NCBI GenBank assembly: GCA_034359265.1 | Contig: CP136895.1 | Span: 45,092,001-45,156,000 of the forward strand | Direction: 5' to 3' | DNA from: Canna indica | Taxonomy: Eukaryota; Streptophyta; Magnoliopsida; Zingiberales; Cannaceae | Length of the DNA stretch: 64,000 nt | Part shown: positions 1 to 9,887 of the stretch, one piece after another | Position numbering within the stretch: the stretch's first letter is position 1 | How the letters are laid out: each line of letters opens with the position of its first letter | Translations under genes and position numbers: made by a program | The notes under the pieces: generated by a model | The model's database searches: none | What the model was told of the DNA's origin: nothing | Seen by the model: only the letters and a program-made list of their open reading frames with translations

Positions 1-356
1 TGGAACATGCCATACCAGAGTTAGGGTCCTTGTAATGCCATCATGCATTTTGATTTTTATTGAGCCAATTCCTACTACTTGACATAATGAGTCATTTCCC
101 ATTTGCACTTCTTTTCTATCAGCATGTTATATGTGGTAAACCAATCTCGGTTCGGTGTCATATGAAAAGAGAAACCTAAATTTAAAATCCATTCATCTTG
201 AGATATAGCATAACAAGCAGAAATAGTAAGTACCTCTACTTTTTCATCCTCATCAGCATAGGATGCTTCCCCGTTTTGATTTTGTTCCTCCTGTTGTCTC
301 CATTTCAGCTTACGACATTTTGATTTCATGTGTCCCATCTTTATGCAATAATAGCA
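1..356 (-). pseudogene. copia gag zinc knuckle and protease remnant (minus strand)
   Basis: This is the continuation of a minus-strand Ty1/copia polyprotein. Reading leftwards from 356 there is a zinc knuckle CYYCIKMGHMKSKC (CX2CX4HX4C, 315-356), the RNA-binding motif of Gag nucleocapsid. It is followed by the retropepsin region WILNLGFSFHMTPNRDW, where copia elements normally have an Asp-Ser-Gly triad. Here the catalytic Asp reads Asn and the Ser-Gly reads Leu-Gly, so the protease would be dead. Near the window edge, GIGSIKIKMHDG matches the strand that follows the active site in copia proteases. The frame differs from that of the gag piece at 472-966, so at least one frameshift separates them. 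Integrase and RT would lie outside the window. Confidence 0.8.
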
Positions 357-471
357 CTGGATGTTTCTGGACCTGGATTTAGATCTAAACTTACCCTGGC
401 TTTTGTCCGTGACTTGTTCCTCCTCTAGTGTTCAGGGCTTCTCCACAACTTCTAGAGGATCTTGTGGTAAG

Positions 472-966
472 TTAAGAGTCAACAACCTCCTTGGATATTA
501 TCATTGTTGTCACCTCATCCAGAGTAATAGTACTCTTGCCATACAATAAATTTTCACAAAAATTCTTAAAAGAAGCAGGGAGAGTAATTAAAAGCATAAA
601 AGCCTTATCTTCTTCCTCAAAAGTTACTCCCATATCCCCAAGATCATCAAGAATAGAACGGAAAGAGCTAATATGATTTTTAACAGAAGTGCCATCAGTC
701 ATGCGTAAAAAATATAATTTTTGTCTAAGTGTCATCTTACTTGTCAGAGTTTTATCATGGTAGATTATAGCAAATTTTTTCCATACATCTGCAGTGGTCT
801 TTTCTAATGCGACTTCTCGTAGTGTCTCATCGCAGACGCTCATGTACAAGGTTGCTTTAGCACTTTCGTCGGCTCGGTCCTTTTCCTTTTCAGTGCCTTC
901 CATCTCGTCCCGTCCATGAATAGTATCCTGTAGGTTCTCCTCAACCAATATTGCTTTCATCTTCAA
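472..966 (-). pseudogene. copia gag N-terminal fragment (UBN2-type)
   Basis: A 164-residue minus-strand reading frame of the gag-polypeptide (UBN2) type found in TNT1-like copia elements. Recognisable segments are VWKKFAIIYHDKTLTSKM, KLYFLRMTDGTSVKNHI and LLITLPASFKNF, in the usual family order. Gag forms the cytoplasmic virus-like particle that packages the element RNA. The frame ends in a stop at 472-474, before the zinc knuckle at 315-356, where intact relatives read through. The start lies 76 bases downstream (in element sense) of the primer-binding site, as expected for a first ORF. Together with the LTR at 1058-1887 it makes the 5' half of one decayed element. Confidence 0.8.
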
Positions 967-1041
967 AGCCTATAAGGAATAGTTGATGTTATGGTCCAAT
1001 TTCTAGATTTCGTATTTTACCCCTAACATTATCGATTGTTG

Positions 1042-1053
1042 GCTCTGATACCA
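1042..1053 (-). other. primer-binding site, initiator-Met tRNA
   Basis: On the minus strand this reads TGGTATCAGAGC, complementary to the 3' end of plant initiator methionine tRNA, the usual minus-strand DNA primer of copia elements. It lies four bases past the CA end of the adjoining LTR, which fixes that LTR as the 5' one and the element as minus strand. Confidence 0.9.
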
Positions 1054-1057
1054 CAAA

Positions 1058-1887
1058 TGTTAGGAAGAAAATAGGTCTTCCTACAATGATCCAAAAATCC
1101 AAATGTCAAAAGCAAAAATACCAAAATGAATAAATCCAGAAAATACAAAGAACACCAAAATTTACATGGTTTTGCCCGGCGAGTACCGGTCCTACTCCAC
1201 AGGGAGAAGAGGGCACTGATTTTATTATAGAGAGGAGAAAAACACGGCCAGTACAAGAGATTAAGAATAAAACTGATAACTAAACTGTAAAGAAAAAATA
1301 TTGTCTGTACTCGAATATTTTTTTGCACCCCAGAATCTGGATTCTTGTTTCTGCCTAAAAACTATGAATCTGGCGTCCTTGATCTTCTTGCTTCTGCCTA
1401 AGAAAAGAGCCGTCAGAAAGAAATCTTGTTTGAGAAATGGAGCAGTCGGGATAATGAGATGATTTTAGAACCTTGTATTAAACCCCCTTATATACTGGTA
1501 AGAATAACCAACCTAGCTCCTTCTATCTTCTTGTCACGACAAATAATCTGAGATGCTGAGATTTAATCAAATGACTGTGGTATCACATTTGACCAAAGAA
1601 ATTGGACAACATGGACTGAAATTGAAGCAATTTAGGCGGTAGCAATTTGCAATTTTGAATTGCGTGTGCGATGTCAACAAAGGTGGGCGGCGAGCTGAGC
1701 AATTCGCACGTGGGCGCGTGCAACGTGTTGGGCTCGGCCTAGATGTCTGACCCGCTTGGGTCGGGCCGAGCCCAGTGCAGTCTGCTGGGTTTTTACTTTT
1801 CTTCTTTTTTTTTCTCTTTCTTTAGTCCAACTTTCAAAAATAGGCCCAAATTGTAATGGATCGGGTTAAATTGAATCAACCCTCACA
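1058..1887 (-). mobile_element. 5' LTR of minus-strand copia element
   Basis: About 830 bases. It begins TGTGAGGGTTGATTC at its right edge (minus sense) and ends CTTCCTAACA next to the primer-binding site. The right edge could also be 1889 because of a CACACA run. A TATATAA box reads on the minus strand at 1488-1494, and a segment around 1160-1220 resembles the conserved leader-proximal part of TNT1-type LTRs. The second LTR is outside the window, so neither age nor target duplication can be judged. Confidence 0.75.
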
Positions 1888-1970
1888 CAATCCCTCCCAG
1901 ATTCGTTTTCACACTTTGTTGATAACTTCCACAAAAACAGCAGGACGTCTCGCTTCCCGAGCTCCTCAAT

Positions 1971-2303
1971 ATGCTGAAGACTGCCGAGTCCCACCATATG
2001 AAGGATAAGGGGACAGTCTTGTTAGCGGAAGATGCCTCTGAGGAAAAGTTATACTCTGTTAAGAACAAAGTGAAAAATAGAACTGTGAAACCCTTGAAAA
2101 ATATCAAGAAGAAAAGGAAAGTTGTTTCCAATGGCACCCGCTACCATTGTGGTAAAGATGGCCACTGGAAGGACAACTGCAAGGAGTATTTTATAGAGCT
2201 AAAATTGAAGATGGTTTTTGAAACCGCCACTTCGGGTGCGTACGTTATAAAAAATACTTCGTCATTAAACTCTACTTTATGGTATTTGATATCGAGTATT
2301 TGA
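1971..2303 (+). pseudogene. copia gag C-terminal fragment with zinc knuckle
   Basis: A 110-residue frame containing RYHCGKDGHWKDNC, a Gag zinc knuckle whose first cysteine is replaced by arginine, preceded by a basic stretch (KNIKKKRK). The order, an alanine/glutamate-rich segment, a Lys-rich linker, then the knuckle, matches the C-terminus of copia Gag. It is the most upstream recognisable part of a 5'-truncated plus-strand copia element. Nothing before 1890 belongs to it, because that is the LTR of the opposite-strand element. The continuation at 2280-2450 looks like decayed protease sequence. Confidence 0.65.
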
Positions 2304-3540
2304 TATCAATCACCATCTGCAAGATATTGAAGGAGAAGAAGAAAAGTAGAAGACTTGACAAAAGGCATATACGACCTTCGGGGAGGCGATAGGCGCAAGA
2401 GATGCAGCCTTAGCCGTAGGAACCTATTGTATAAGTCTATTATTCGGCAAAGACCATTGAATTGTATAATTGATTTGCTCCAGTGTTAATAAAAGAACGT
2501 CAATTTTCCTTTGTTGTCTAAACAAGGTTGTGAAAAGTTCTTTAAAAGGCAATAGTTGTCGCATGAACCATTCTGATGAGTTGTATGCGACTAGACACGT
2601 CTCAATTGGTTTAATGGTTTTGAATGTTAATGATAAATTTTTAAAAATGCACAAAGAGATAAAATTAACCTAGCCTACTTATGGCTTTTATGACTTTGGG
2701 CGATTATGAATCACAGTCAGAACTTGAGAAATGTTTCTCATGGAGATTCTGATCAAGTCTGTGTTCACCAGACCTGGCGAAAAGCTCGCTGAGTTGATTA
2801 GAGTTGGCCAACATAGGTCTATACAAGTCAATAACAAGTCAAGCCAAAAAAAGGATACTCCTACGATATGATTAGGCATGGGTACGTCCACCTACTTTGG
2901 CACAAACCCAATACCTTTGAGTCGTTTAAGGAGTATGAAGGTGAAGTTAAAGAAATATTTTAGAAAAGGTATTATAGGCCTTCAATTGGATCGAGGCAAA
3001 GAATACTTATCTACTAGAATTCTGAATTATCTCCAAAACAATAAGATTGTCTCGATATGGACCCCTCCTAACACAATGGTGTGTCTCAAAGGAGGAATAA
3101 CACCTTACTGGATATGATGTGATCCATACTTAGCTTCCAATCTCTTTTTGGGGGATAAGCTATTGTAGCGGCCATAATTTTATTTTTCTCTGATACACCA
3201 TATAAGATATGGAATGGCAAGAAACCGAGTCTGAGACTTCTCGTGATTTGGGGTTGTCTAGCGTATCACAAACTTGACCAGGTGCAAATTTTGAGGCATA
3301 CCCTAAAAAGTGTTTTGGGTATCAAGTTCTCCCAACTGAACAAATGGAGTTTTGTCACCACTTTTTGGGAAAAGGGGTTTGTTGAGGAAAGTGGGAGTGG
3401 AAAATATGTTGAACATGGTGAAGATCGGCAACCACGAATAAAATCGCAACAACAAGTGGAAAGTTCACAGCTTAAACCAATCCATGTAATTATTACTTCC
3501 CATCACTCTTCTAGGAGACTGCATAGACTGCCAGAGTGAT
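2304..3540 (+). pseudogene. copia protease-integrase remnant
   Basis: Decayed pol. The clearest piece is 2878-3117, whose translation runs through LQLDRGKEYLSTRILNYLQ and IVSIWTPPNTM. This corresponds to the integrase core around the second catalytic Asp (R-D-R-G-x-E-Y-L) and the turn before the catalytic Glu. The Glu segment itself is garbled after 3090. Next comes an integrase C-terminal part at 3190-3350 (DTPYKIWNGKKPSLR, VIWGCLAYHKLD). Several stops and frameshifts break it. Segments between 2304 and 2877 are only weakly recognisable. Confidence 0.65.
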
Positions 3541-5009
3541 ATCTAACCATAGGGTATGACCTAGACTCAGGCAATCCACGATCTCTTAATGGTCAAATGT
3601 GTTGACACAATGCAGTGGCATTATGCAAATCCAAACCGGACACAAACCAAGTACGAACTTTGGTTGATCGGCTCCAAAAGGATTACTCCTATAGGGTGTA
3701 GGTGGATCTTTAGGAAAAATTTGAGCAACTAGCAAGGTGTGGACCTCTAAGGCCAGACTGACTATGAATGAGATCTAACCCAGATAATAGGTTGTCTGCA
3801 ACAAGACATTCTCACTAGTTCCAATGCTTAAATCCATCAGGATATTGCTAGTCATCAGTGCATACTATGAATGCGAGATCTGGCTAGTGGGTGTCTAAAT
3901 TATGTTCTTCTATTATGAAGAAGTCTATATGACATAGCCAGAGGAGTTCTTATCCTTGGTTGGACCGAGTAAGGTATGTGAGCTACAAAGGTCCATTTAT
4001 GGACTACAACTAGCATCGAATGGTTGAAACATCTATCTTGATGAGATATTCAAAAGGGTTTTGATTTTATCAAAAATGTGAATGAACCTTGTGTAGTCAA
4101 GGTGTTTAGTGGAAGTGTAGTCGTATTGTATGACATACTCGTGGGAAAAGTGTTCTTATCCTCTAGTTATGTCCCATACTGGTTCTCTATGGTACATCCG
4201 GGAAGGGCCTCCTATATGCTTGACATTAGGATCTATTTGGATAGGTCTGAAAGGATACCTAGTTTACCCCAGCCCATGTATGTTGATATAGTGCTAAAAG
4301 AGTTTTAGCATCGAAGGCAGTAAAAGAAATGACTTGCCTAAGAGTCAGTGCATCAGTCTTTCTAAGGTGATGTCTGCTAAGATACCTCAGGAGAGACAAA
4401 ATATGAGTGAGATCCATTATGCTTCGGTAGTGGTATCTGTCATGCGATGCTTTGCACTTGGCTTGATATTGCTTATACCTTAGAGGTATTTAGCAGATTT
4501 TGGGCAAAACCCTCAAGAATAACATTGAAAAGCAAATGGAGAACTCTCTCAGCAAGCACTTGAGAAGGATGAGTGGTGTTTTATGCGACGATGAAACCAT
4601 ATAATGGTATAAGGATATTTTTAATGGTGGTGCATTAAGCAGGAAAGTGTTCCTAGCTGGGTACTGTAATCGCTAAGGTGACCAAGGCTTTGTGCTTTGC
4701 TACTTACTCTACCGCTTATGATAGCATTGGAAAAAGGAGTTTATCATTCGGTGGGAGTTCTTCCTCACGTTAGCAGTTCAACACCGGTATTGTATGACAA
4801 TATTAGGACTGTTGCTCAAAGTTAAGGAACTAAGATCCCGTGAAGATCATTGCTTTTCTTAAAAGGCGATATCACCTCGTCGTTGGAAAGAGGGGATGAC
4901 TGAAAGATATTAATGTTGATGAATCTGATTACCTCAGCAGCAGATTCGATCACCACTAGAATTTGGTATACATATACTAGGATGATTGACTAAATTGCAA
5001 GTAGGAGAT
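3541..5009 (+). pseudogene. copia reverse transcriptase-RNase H remnant
   Basis: Short in-order matches to copia RT in shifting frames: PIGCRWIFRKNLS near 3690, YEEVYMT followed by PEEFLSLVGPSKVCELQRSIYGLQLAS near 3920-4020, the finger/palm piece around 4078-4310, and EIHYASVVVSVMRC near 4410, which begins the connection to RNase H. The YVDD box is no longer readable. RNase H (about 4500-5000) is too decayed to assign residues. The region ends in a purine tract (GTAGGAGAT, to 5009) directly before the LTR-like sequence at 5010, so this is the 3' half of pol, correctly oriented to that LTR. Confidence 0.6.
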
Positions 5010-5476
5010 TGAAATGAATAGTGCCCTTGAGACAATAACATGTCGATGTGTTTAGGGATTATTAAAGGGTAATCAACTTAATGAGGCAACTTTTTCATCA
5101 TATGCTACATCTTTAGTCATAAAGATTGTGATGAACTCCATGAACCCGGGGAAATGATTCTAAGTCCATGATGATATCATGCCAGTGAGACTTGAAATCC
5201 AGATGCCAATGTTCTAAATATTCCTTGTCGTAGGATCACCAATTAGTGGATTGATGATTCCGGATAGACTAGTGCACTTGATACATGCTCTATACGATAA
5301 GGGGTAGCTAATGTCACAGTTACCTATGAGCCATCATTAATGTACAAGTGCAGATGCTCATTAGGGAATGAGTTCACTAAACAGACCTACACGAGGAACA
5401 CAAAATGGAATCCTTACATGAGTGTCAATAGGATGTTCATCAGGTGATAGTAGGTGAAAGCAGTCCTTGGACCTCA

Positions 5477-5804
5477 GGAGGTAGGTGAGCAACCAACATG
5501 GAATCAGTTACTCCTAGTGAGAGGAGATAATGCCATATGTGCCCTGCAAGTGTCGACTCAGGAATCTTTGGCCAGAGTAGACATGAAAGTCAGAAAGATA
5601 TTTCTGACGTTTCATCATCGAGATGACATCTTAGTGGGAGGCTAGTCGACTTCGGGACATTGTAACCTAGTCGGGACATTGTCAGAAAATTAGTTTTAGG
5701 GTTTGACACTTCTTTCATACCCTAGCTACCTTCGAGACATTGTAACCGAGAGATTTAGTTGCATGGTAACTAATCACCGAAGGGCGTTCTATCCCTATAG
5801 ATTG
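5477..5804 (+). repeat. direct repeat copy 1 within copia LTR
   Basis: Starts GGAGGTAGGTGAGCAACC and ends CCTATAGATTG. The same series is repeated 989 bases later (6466-6758). Copy 1 has extra bases around 5655-5690 that look like a local duplication of the phrase CGGGACATTGTAACC. Confidence 0.75.
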
Positions 5805-6465
5805 AACCTCACACTAACTGGGTAGTCAAGACACGTTGCTAGATATCAATCTTAACTTGTGAGTGGAGTCTCTCATGACCCACCCTAAAGGGGTTTAGTG
5901 GAGGCTCATAAGATTCGAATAGAAGTCGTTCTATCGGATCCGACTCTCCATTCTGTGCAACTCACTGCTGGCTCAGTGTGGGGCCCAATGGGTCACACAC
6001 AATAGGCTAACCTCGTAACGGACTTTATGAGATAGAGTCCGAATGTGTCACTATATGTCTACTAGCATGGACATGCAGCAACTCAATCACGGATCTCGTT
6101 TACGGACATAATAGGAAAGGTGTTTCCTAAATGAACGAATACGCAAAGAAGGAGTTCCTTGGATAATCTAAATTGTAGGGCATCCCTAAATTGTAGGGAT
6201 TGGCACATGATAATATTTTATGTGGTTGATTAAATTTAATTATGAATTAAATATTTAATCAACTACTTGACCAGGAATATGTTTAATTATGAATTAAACA
6301 TAATTTGATTTTGAATCAAATATAAATGGTGCAAAAATTTGTTTCTAACCATGAGCCTGAGGTTGTCATGGTTACCTTGTGAGTGACGACCCATTGATTT
6401 GGTTCTATCCCTACATGGCCCTCAACGTCATGTGCCGGTATTACTGGGCATGGGGAAGCATTCAT

Positions 6466-6758
6466 GGAGGTAGATGAGCAACTAACATGGAATCGATTAC
6501 TCCTAGTGAGAGGAGATAATGTCCTATGTGTCCCTGCAAGTGTCAACTCGGGAATCTCTGGCCGTAGTAGACATTAAAGTCAGAAAGATGTTTCTGATGT
6601 TTCATTATTGAGACGACATCTTGGTGGGTGGAATACATATGAATCGGTTTTAAGGTTTGATACTTCTTCCGTACCTTATCCATCTTCGGGACATTATAAC
6701 CGAGGGATTTAGTTGCATGGTAACTAATCACCGAAGGGCGTTCGATCCCTATAGATTG
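6466..6758 (+). repeat. direct repeat copy 2 within copia LTR
   Basis: Second copy of the repeat at 5477-5804, diverged by scattered substitutions. It ends exactly at the left border of the Sirevirus-like element (6759), so that insertion may have removed the remainder of this LTR. Confidence 0.75.
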
Positions 6759-7082
6759 TGTTGGCTTAAGGGTCTCTCTTAAGCCTCGATCTTTATTTTG
6801 ATGATAACAAACATGTATTTAATTCAAGTGTGAAGTTTTGAGTTCAGGTTGAGGTTCCGATATGCATGTCAAATTCGCTCAAACGGGATGAAGGAAAAGA
6901 TCATCAAAGAAACGGAAGAAGAAATCGTTGAAGAAAGGCTCGGGATTAAATCAAGTAGAAATAATGTAATATGTCCCTAGGATAGTTTATCCCAAGCCAA
7001 AATTGTAAAGTTATCCAAGTTGAAACTTGGTAACCAAACCCATAGAAAAGGCATGTAAAAATCCAAGGAAGAAGTCATCCTC

Positions 7083-7480
7083 AACAAGGGTTCGATCGAC
7101 CGAACAAGGCAATATAATGGTAAGCAGCCCGTTCGGTCGACCGACTGGTTGACCCGATGTCGGTAAAAATGGCCAGTAGCCATTCAGTGGACCAAAATTG
7201 GTGAAGGCTAAACAACAGGGCTGCATCGGTCGACCGGTTGGTCGACCAACAGAAGGCAAAAATGGATAGAACGCTCGCGGTCGACTGAACTAGACATAGC
7301 CGAATCGCGACCTGGCTTCAGCCATTCGATCGACCGGCGGGTCAACCGAATATCGGAAGAAATGTAGCCGGTCGACCCATCGGTCAACCGAGCTCTCACA
7401 GATTGCCAGCAGTCGCACTGGTGGTCGATCCATCGGTCGACTGACCTATCGACCAGCCGCGACCGAACGGCTCCAATAGT
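7083..7480 (+). promoter_or_regulatory. GGTCGACC palindrome cluster upstream of TATA
   Basis: About a dozen copies or near-copies of a GGTCGACC core (often as TCGGTCGACCGA) occur at irregular spacing, for example near 7090, 7133, 7216, 7280, 7325, 7367 and 7425. The cluster ends about 40 bases before the TATA box. Dense palindromes at this LTR position are known from maize Sireviruses with another core sequence. A role as transcription-factor sites is inference. The same arrangement recurs in the LTRs at 13515, 26676, 32819, 36498, 47405, 51758 and 61579. Confidence 0.65.
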
Positions 7481-7520
7481 TGATTTTTCACCCGTTGAAC
7501 GGGTCGTTCGGGTGAAGGGT

Positions 7521-7528
7521 TATAAATA
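7521..7528 (+). promoter_or_regulatory. LTR TATA box
   Basis: TATAAATA inside GGTTATAAATACCCCTCACC. The same box with the same flanks occurs in the other LTRs of the group (14276-14283, 52433-52440 on the minus strand), and with TATAAATA plus different flanks at 27364, 33491, 37233 and 62354 (minus). It marks the likely U3/R boundary. Confidence 0.7.
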
Positions 7529-8197
7529 CCCCTCACCTAACTTCTTTATAGACTTTAACTAGTGTTATTGAGCAATCAAAGAAGTTCTTTAAGCCTTCAT
7601 ACGATCAAGTTCTCGCACGCCCTCTATTTCCTTCTTCGACATCAAAAAACCAGGCGTTGCTTCTACTTCTTCAACTGTGTTGCAATCTTTGGAGTCATCA
7701 TCTTGCAAGTTGAAGACAAGAAGACGGTGGAAATAAGCTTGGTTCAATCTTTTATTCTTTAGCTCTTTCCTTGTATTTGAACTTTATTGTAACTTGTTTT
7801 CAAAGTTGAGATAGCTTGCTTGGTGTGCTAGGAAACACTTAGGGATAGCTTTATAGAATTGTGTTTTGCCTAGCTGAATAGGATTAAGGTGTTCTTTGAG
7901 TGCTAAGAAAGGTGTCCTCAAGTGTATTCAAAGGGAAATATAATTTCTATAAAGTAGTGGTTAGAAATCCTTGGTAAGGAGCCAAGGTAGTGGAGTAGGC
8001 GGTTGTCCGAACCATTATAAATATTATTGTTTGCATTGCTTCTTTATTAGCTTTTATCATTGCTATTGAATTGTGATCACATTAACCATTAAAGAACAAT
8101 TGGACTAAGTAGAGTTAAAATTGAGTGAGGAGAAAACTTAAAAAGGGGACGGACACTATTCAACCCCCCCTTCTAGTGTCGGGTTTCACACAACAAT

Positions 8198-8209
8198 TGG
8201 TATCAAAGC
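8198..8209 (+). other. primer-binding site, initiator-Met tRNA (one mismatch)
   Basis: TGGTATCAAAGC, differing from the canonical TGGTATCAGAGC at one base (G to A), two bases after the CA end of the 5' LTR. Confidence 0.85.
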
Positions 8210-8252
8210 AAGGTCGTAGGTTAAGATTTAATCATCTTCCCTACAAGTCAAC

Positions 8253-9887
8253 ATGTCTAGTGAAATCCAATTAGCTCAAGGGTCCTCTACTAATACTCCA
8301 CCACTATTCGATGGGAATAACTATGCCTATTGGAAGATCCGCATGAATGGCTTCCTTCAATCCTTAGGCATTGATGTATGGAGGACGATCCTAGTAGAGT
8401 ATAAACAACCCGATAAGGACATGGATAAATGGGAGCTAGAAGAAATTAGGTTTTTTAATGCTAATGTCAAGGCCATCAATGCTCTATATTGCGGCCTATC
8501 AATTAATGAATTTAATAGGATCTCTACATGCAAGTCCGCATACGAAGTATGGAAGGTTCTAGAGACCACCCATGAAGGGACTTCGCAAGTAAAGGAATCC
8601 AAAATTAATTTACTCATGCATGTCTATGAAATGTTTAAAATGCTTTCACATGAGTCTATTGATGTCATGCATGCTAGGTTTCAAAATATTACGAATGGCT
8701 TAGCTAACCATGGCAGGGAGATAAGGGAAGAGGAGAAGGTAAGGAAGCTCCTTCGTTCCCTTCCAAAATCTTGGGAGTCCAAATTGACAACCATCATGGA
8801 AGCCAAGGATTTGAGCACGTTAAAGATCACCGAGCTCATTGGGTCTCTCATGACACATGAGACCCACATGAAGCAATACCAAGAGGAAGATGCCCCCAAA
8901 GGCAAGGCCATTGCCTTAAAAGCATCACATCGAGCGGAAGAGTCGTCATCATCCGAGGAAGAGACGGATGATCTTGAAGAAATGGCGATGCTCGCAAGAA
9001 GATTCACGAGCTTCATGAGGGGAGGCATGAGGAAGGGAAGAGGTGGCTACATTTGCTACAATTGCAATAAGACCGGGCACCTAAGGAAGGATTGCCCGCT
9101 TCTCAAGATGGCCACTACCTCCGACCCTCACAAGAAGGAAAAATACAAGAAGAAGAAGAAGAAGGCAATGATGGCCACGTGGGATGAAAGCGAGGCCTCA
9201 TCAAGCGAAGAAGAGACAAAGAGTGAAAAAGCAAATCTTTGCTTGATGGCAAAGGATGATGAGGTAAAATTCATTTTTGGTGAAGTTTTATTTACTCAAG
9301 ATGAGTTACTAAATGAATTTGAGCAAATGCATGATGAATTCAATGTCATTAGGAGAAAATTTAGAGATCTCAAAAAGGATAGTAGATCTTTAGAACTTGA
9401 GAATGATAACCTATTACTTTCTTGCAATGCTCTAAGGAAAGAAATAGACATTTTTAAGGAAGAGAAATGCATCCTAGACAAAGCTAAGAAAGACTTAGAG
9501 ATTGACAACCAAAAACTAGAAAATGAAAACAAATATTTATGTGATACAGTAGAGCATTTAAATGATAGCATGCTAACATTAAAAAAGGAACTTTGCATGT
9601 TTAATGAAAAAATGACAACCATCCAAAATGTCATGCCAAAGGTTGTCCATAAAGAGAAATCATCACACTCCCATGCTCACACACACACAAAGAGAAAATT
9701 TAATGGAAATTGTTTTTCTTGTGGCATTTTTGGTCATATGGCCAAAGATTGTGCATTGAGAAGGAACCCACATGCAAGATTCACATGGGTTCCAAAGTTT
9801 ACTAACACTCAAGAACCCAAGAAAATTTGGGTACCTAAGAAAGTTTCTTCTCCTTTTGTAGATGGAGAAGCATCTTCAACCAAGTAG
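8253..9887 (+). CDS. gag: Sirevirus-like Gag, 544 residues
   Basis: Full-length open Gag, starting 43 bases after the primer-binding site. Residues 16-31 (PPLFDGNNYAYWKIRM) are the usual copia Gag N-terminus. Residues ~60-210 form the UBN2 region (AINALYCGLSINEFNRI, TTHEGTSQVKESKINLL). The first zinc knuckle is C268-C271-H276-C281. A Lys- and Ser/Glu-rich linker follows, then a predicted coiled coil at about 345-470. A second knuckle is C487-C490-H495-C500, and the C-terminus carries two WVPK motifs. Gag assembles particles and binds element RNA in the cytoplasm. Two knuckles and a coiled coil are Sirevirus traits. It ends in TAG at 9885-9887 and overlaps pol by 26 bases in another frame. It is the only undamaged long coding frame here. 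Confidence 0.9.
   Translation: MSSEIQLAQGSSTNTPPLFDGNNYAYWKIRMNGFLQSLGIDVWRTILVEYKQPDKDMDKWELEEIRFFNANVKAINALYCGLSINEFNRISTCKSAYEVWKVLETTHEGTSQVKESKINLLMHVYEMFKMLSHESIDVMHARFQNITNGLANHGREIREEEKVRKLLRSLPKSWESKLTTIMEAKDLSTLKITELIGSLMTHETHMKQYQEEDAPKGKAIALKASHRAEESSSSEEETDDLEEMAMLARRFTSFMRGGMRKGRGGYICYNCNKTGHLRKDCPLLKMATTSDPHKKEKYKKKKKKAMMATWDESEASSSEEETKSEKANLCLMAKDDEVKFIFGEVLFTQDELLNEFEQMHDEFNVIRRKFRDLKKDSRSLELENDNLLLSCNALRKEIDIFKEEKCILDKAKKDLEIDNQKLENENKYLCDTVEHLNDSMLTLKKELCMFNEKMTTIQNVMPKVVHKEKSSHSHAHTHTKRKFNGNCFSCGIFGHMAKDCALRRNPHARFTWVPKFTNTQEPKKIWVPKKVSSPFVDGEASSTK

Larger units (their letters stand above)
5010..6758 (+). mobile_element. rearranged copia 3' LTR (long-LTR family)
   Basis: Begins TGAAATGAATAGTGCCC directly after a polypurine tract. 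The first ~390 bases are closely similar to the solo LTR at 23976-24574, and 6020-6330 is closely similar to 39182-39500, so three partial copies of one LTR family occur in the window. The expected TCCCAACA end is absent; the copy is cut by the element starting at 6759. An internal duplication (5477-5804 and 6466-6758) shows that two overlapping LTR pieces are joined here. No coding content. Confidence 0.65.
6759..8195 (+). repeat. 5' LTR of Sirevirus-like copia
   Basis: 1437 bases, TGTTGGCTTAAGGG...TTTCACACAACA, followed two bases later by the primer-binding site. Against the 3' LTR I count 11 substitutions in the first ~137 aligned bases, so the insertion is old. It contains a palindrome cluster (7083-7480), a TATA box (7521-7528) and a C-run/TTCTAGTGT motif near its end (8163-8180) shared with the other LTRs of this group. 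Confidence 0.9.

Noticed and set aside
361..676. Plus-strand frames opposite the minus-strand gag
   Set aside because: Shadows of the antisense gag; no independent similarity.
1042..1053. Possible tRNA gene at TGGTATCAGAGC sites
   Set aside because: Only 12-13 bases match the tRNA 3' end; these are retroelement primer-binding sites next to LTR edges.
7100..7480. Repeated GGTCGACC blocks resembling a CRISPR array or satellite
   Set aside because: Spacing is irregular, units are short palindromes and the same cluster recurs at the same place in several plant LTRs; there is no spacer-repeat structure or cas gene.
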